Below, piece by piece: positions 6,654 to 6,880 of a stretch of 6,880 bases of DNA. Every line of letters starts with the position of its first letter. Within the stretch, counting starts at the first letter, position 1. Position numbers and translations under genes: made by a program. Source of the DNA: an uncultured Burkholderiales bacterium. Lineage in GTDB: Bacteria > Pseudomonadota > Gammaproteobacteria > Burkholderiales > Burkholderiaceae_C. The notes below the pieces were generated by a model, which was given only the letters and a program-made list of their open reading frames with translations, was not told the DNA's origin and searched no databases. The stretch lies in the NCBI GenBank assembly GCA_903925445.1, contig CAIYFE010000272.1, positions 1 through 6,880 on the forward strand, written 5' to 3'.

Positions 6654-6880
6654 AATGCGATGTACCCAAATAGGCGCTGATCACTTCTTCGTTGTTGCGC
6701 ACTTCTTCGGGGGTGCCGTCGCCAATTTTTTTGCCGTACTCGAGCACCACCACGCGATCAGAAATGTCCATCACCACGCCCATGTCGTGTTCGATCAACA
6801 CAATCGTGGTGCCAAACTCGTCGTTCACATCCAAGATGAAACGACACATGTCTTGTTTTTCTTCCACGTTCATGCCGGCC
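6652..6880 (-). CDS. livG: LivG-type ABC transporter ATP-binding protein, C-terminal part only
   Basis: The last 75 or so residues of the second ATPase of the importer; the gene runs off the right edge, so Walker A, Q-loop, signature and Walker B lie outside. The visible part begins AGMNVEEK, which matches the D-loop directly after Walker B in LivG proteins (normally DEPAAGMN). TTIVLIEHDMGVVMDISDRV follows, where the His of EHD is the H-loop switch residue. The domain ends with VVLEYGKKIGDGTPEEV and EEVISAYLG, the normal LivG finish. A Met at 6873 is internal to the protein and should not be taken as the start. Nine bases separate its stop from livH. Further genes of the operon, possibly another AMP-binding ligase, may lie upstream outside the window; that is a guess from similar operons. 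Confidence 0.93.
   Translation of the reverse strand, partial: AGMNVEEKQDMCRFILDVNDEFGTTIVLIEHDMGVVMDISDRVVVLEYGKKIGDGTPEEVRNNEEVISAYLGTSH

Noticed and set aside
6652..6873. A separate small 73-residue gene starting at the ATG at 6873
   Set aside because: The frame continues to the window edge with AG before the Met. The sequence matches the D-loop onwards of a LivG protein, so the Met is internal.

Overview
This window looks like a chromosomal stretch from a betaproteobacterium, probably Burkholderiales and perhaps a Comamonadaceae-type freshwater or soil lineage. That placement is an inference from three things: a Bug/TctC-type binding protein (a family greatly expanded in this group), the style of the Liv-type ABC transporter proteins, and moderate GC content. 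No marker gene is present to confirm it.

Every supported gene lies on the minus strand, so transcription runs from the right end of the window to the left. Read that way, the window opens inside a livG-type ATPase gene (6880-6652, 5' part missing). It continues with two permeases, livH (6642-5713) and livM (5702-4626), then a periplasmic binding protein (4582-3260), a livF-type ATPase (3263-2454) and an AMP-binding ligase of the phenylacetate-CoA ligase class (2436-1192). The gaps are 9, 10, 43, -4 (an ATGA overlap) and 17 bases, which is what a single operon would show. A 98-base gap holding a conspicuous repeat cluster follows, then a Bug/TctC-family binding protein (1093-110). The window closes with a strong hairpin terminator at about 73-94. 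Bases 1-72 hold no recognisable gene.

The likely joint job is high-affinity uptake of an organic substrate followed by CoA activation. The binding protein captures a ligand in the periplasm, LivH/LivM form the membrane channel, LivG/LivF hydrolyse ATP, and the ligase may convert an imported carboxylic acid to its CoA thioester. The name 'branched-chain amino acid transporter' is a family label. The ligase gene and the large 440-residue binding protein make an aromatic or other carboxylic acid the better guess, but the substrate cannot be read from the sequence. The Bug protein is a second, independent capture system; no TctA/TctB membrane partners are in the window.

I see no mobile element, CRISPR array, tRNA, rRNA or defence system. 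The points most worth following are the unusual nucleotide-binding loop of the ligase and the operator-like repeats before the Bug gene.
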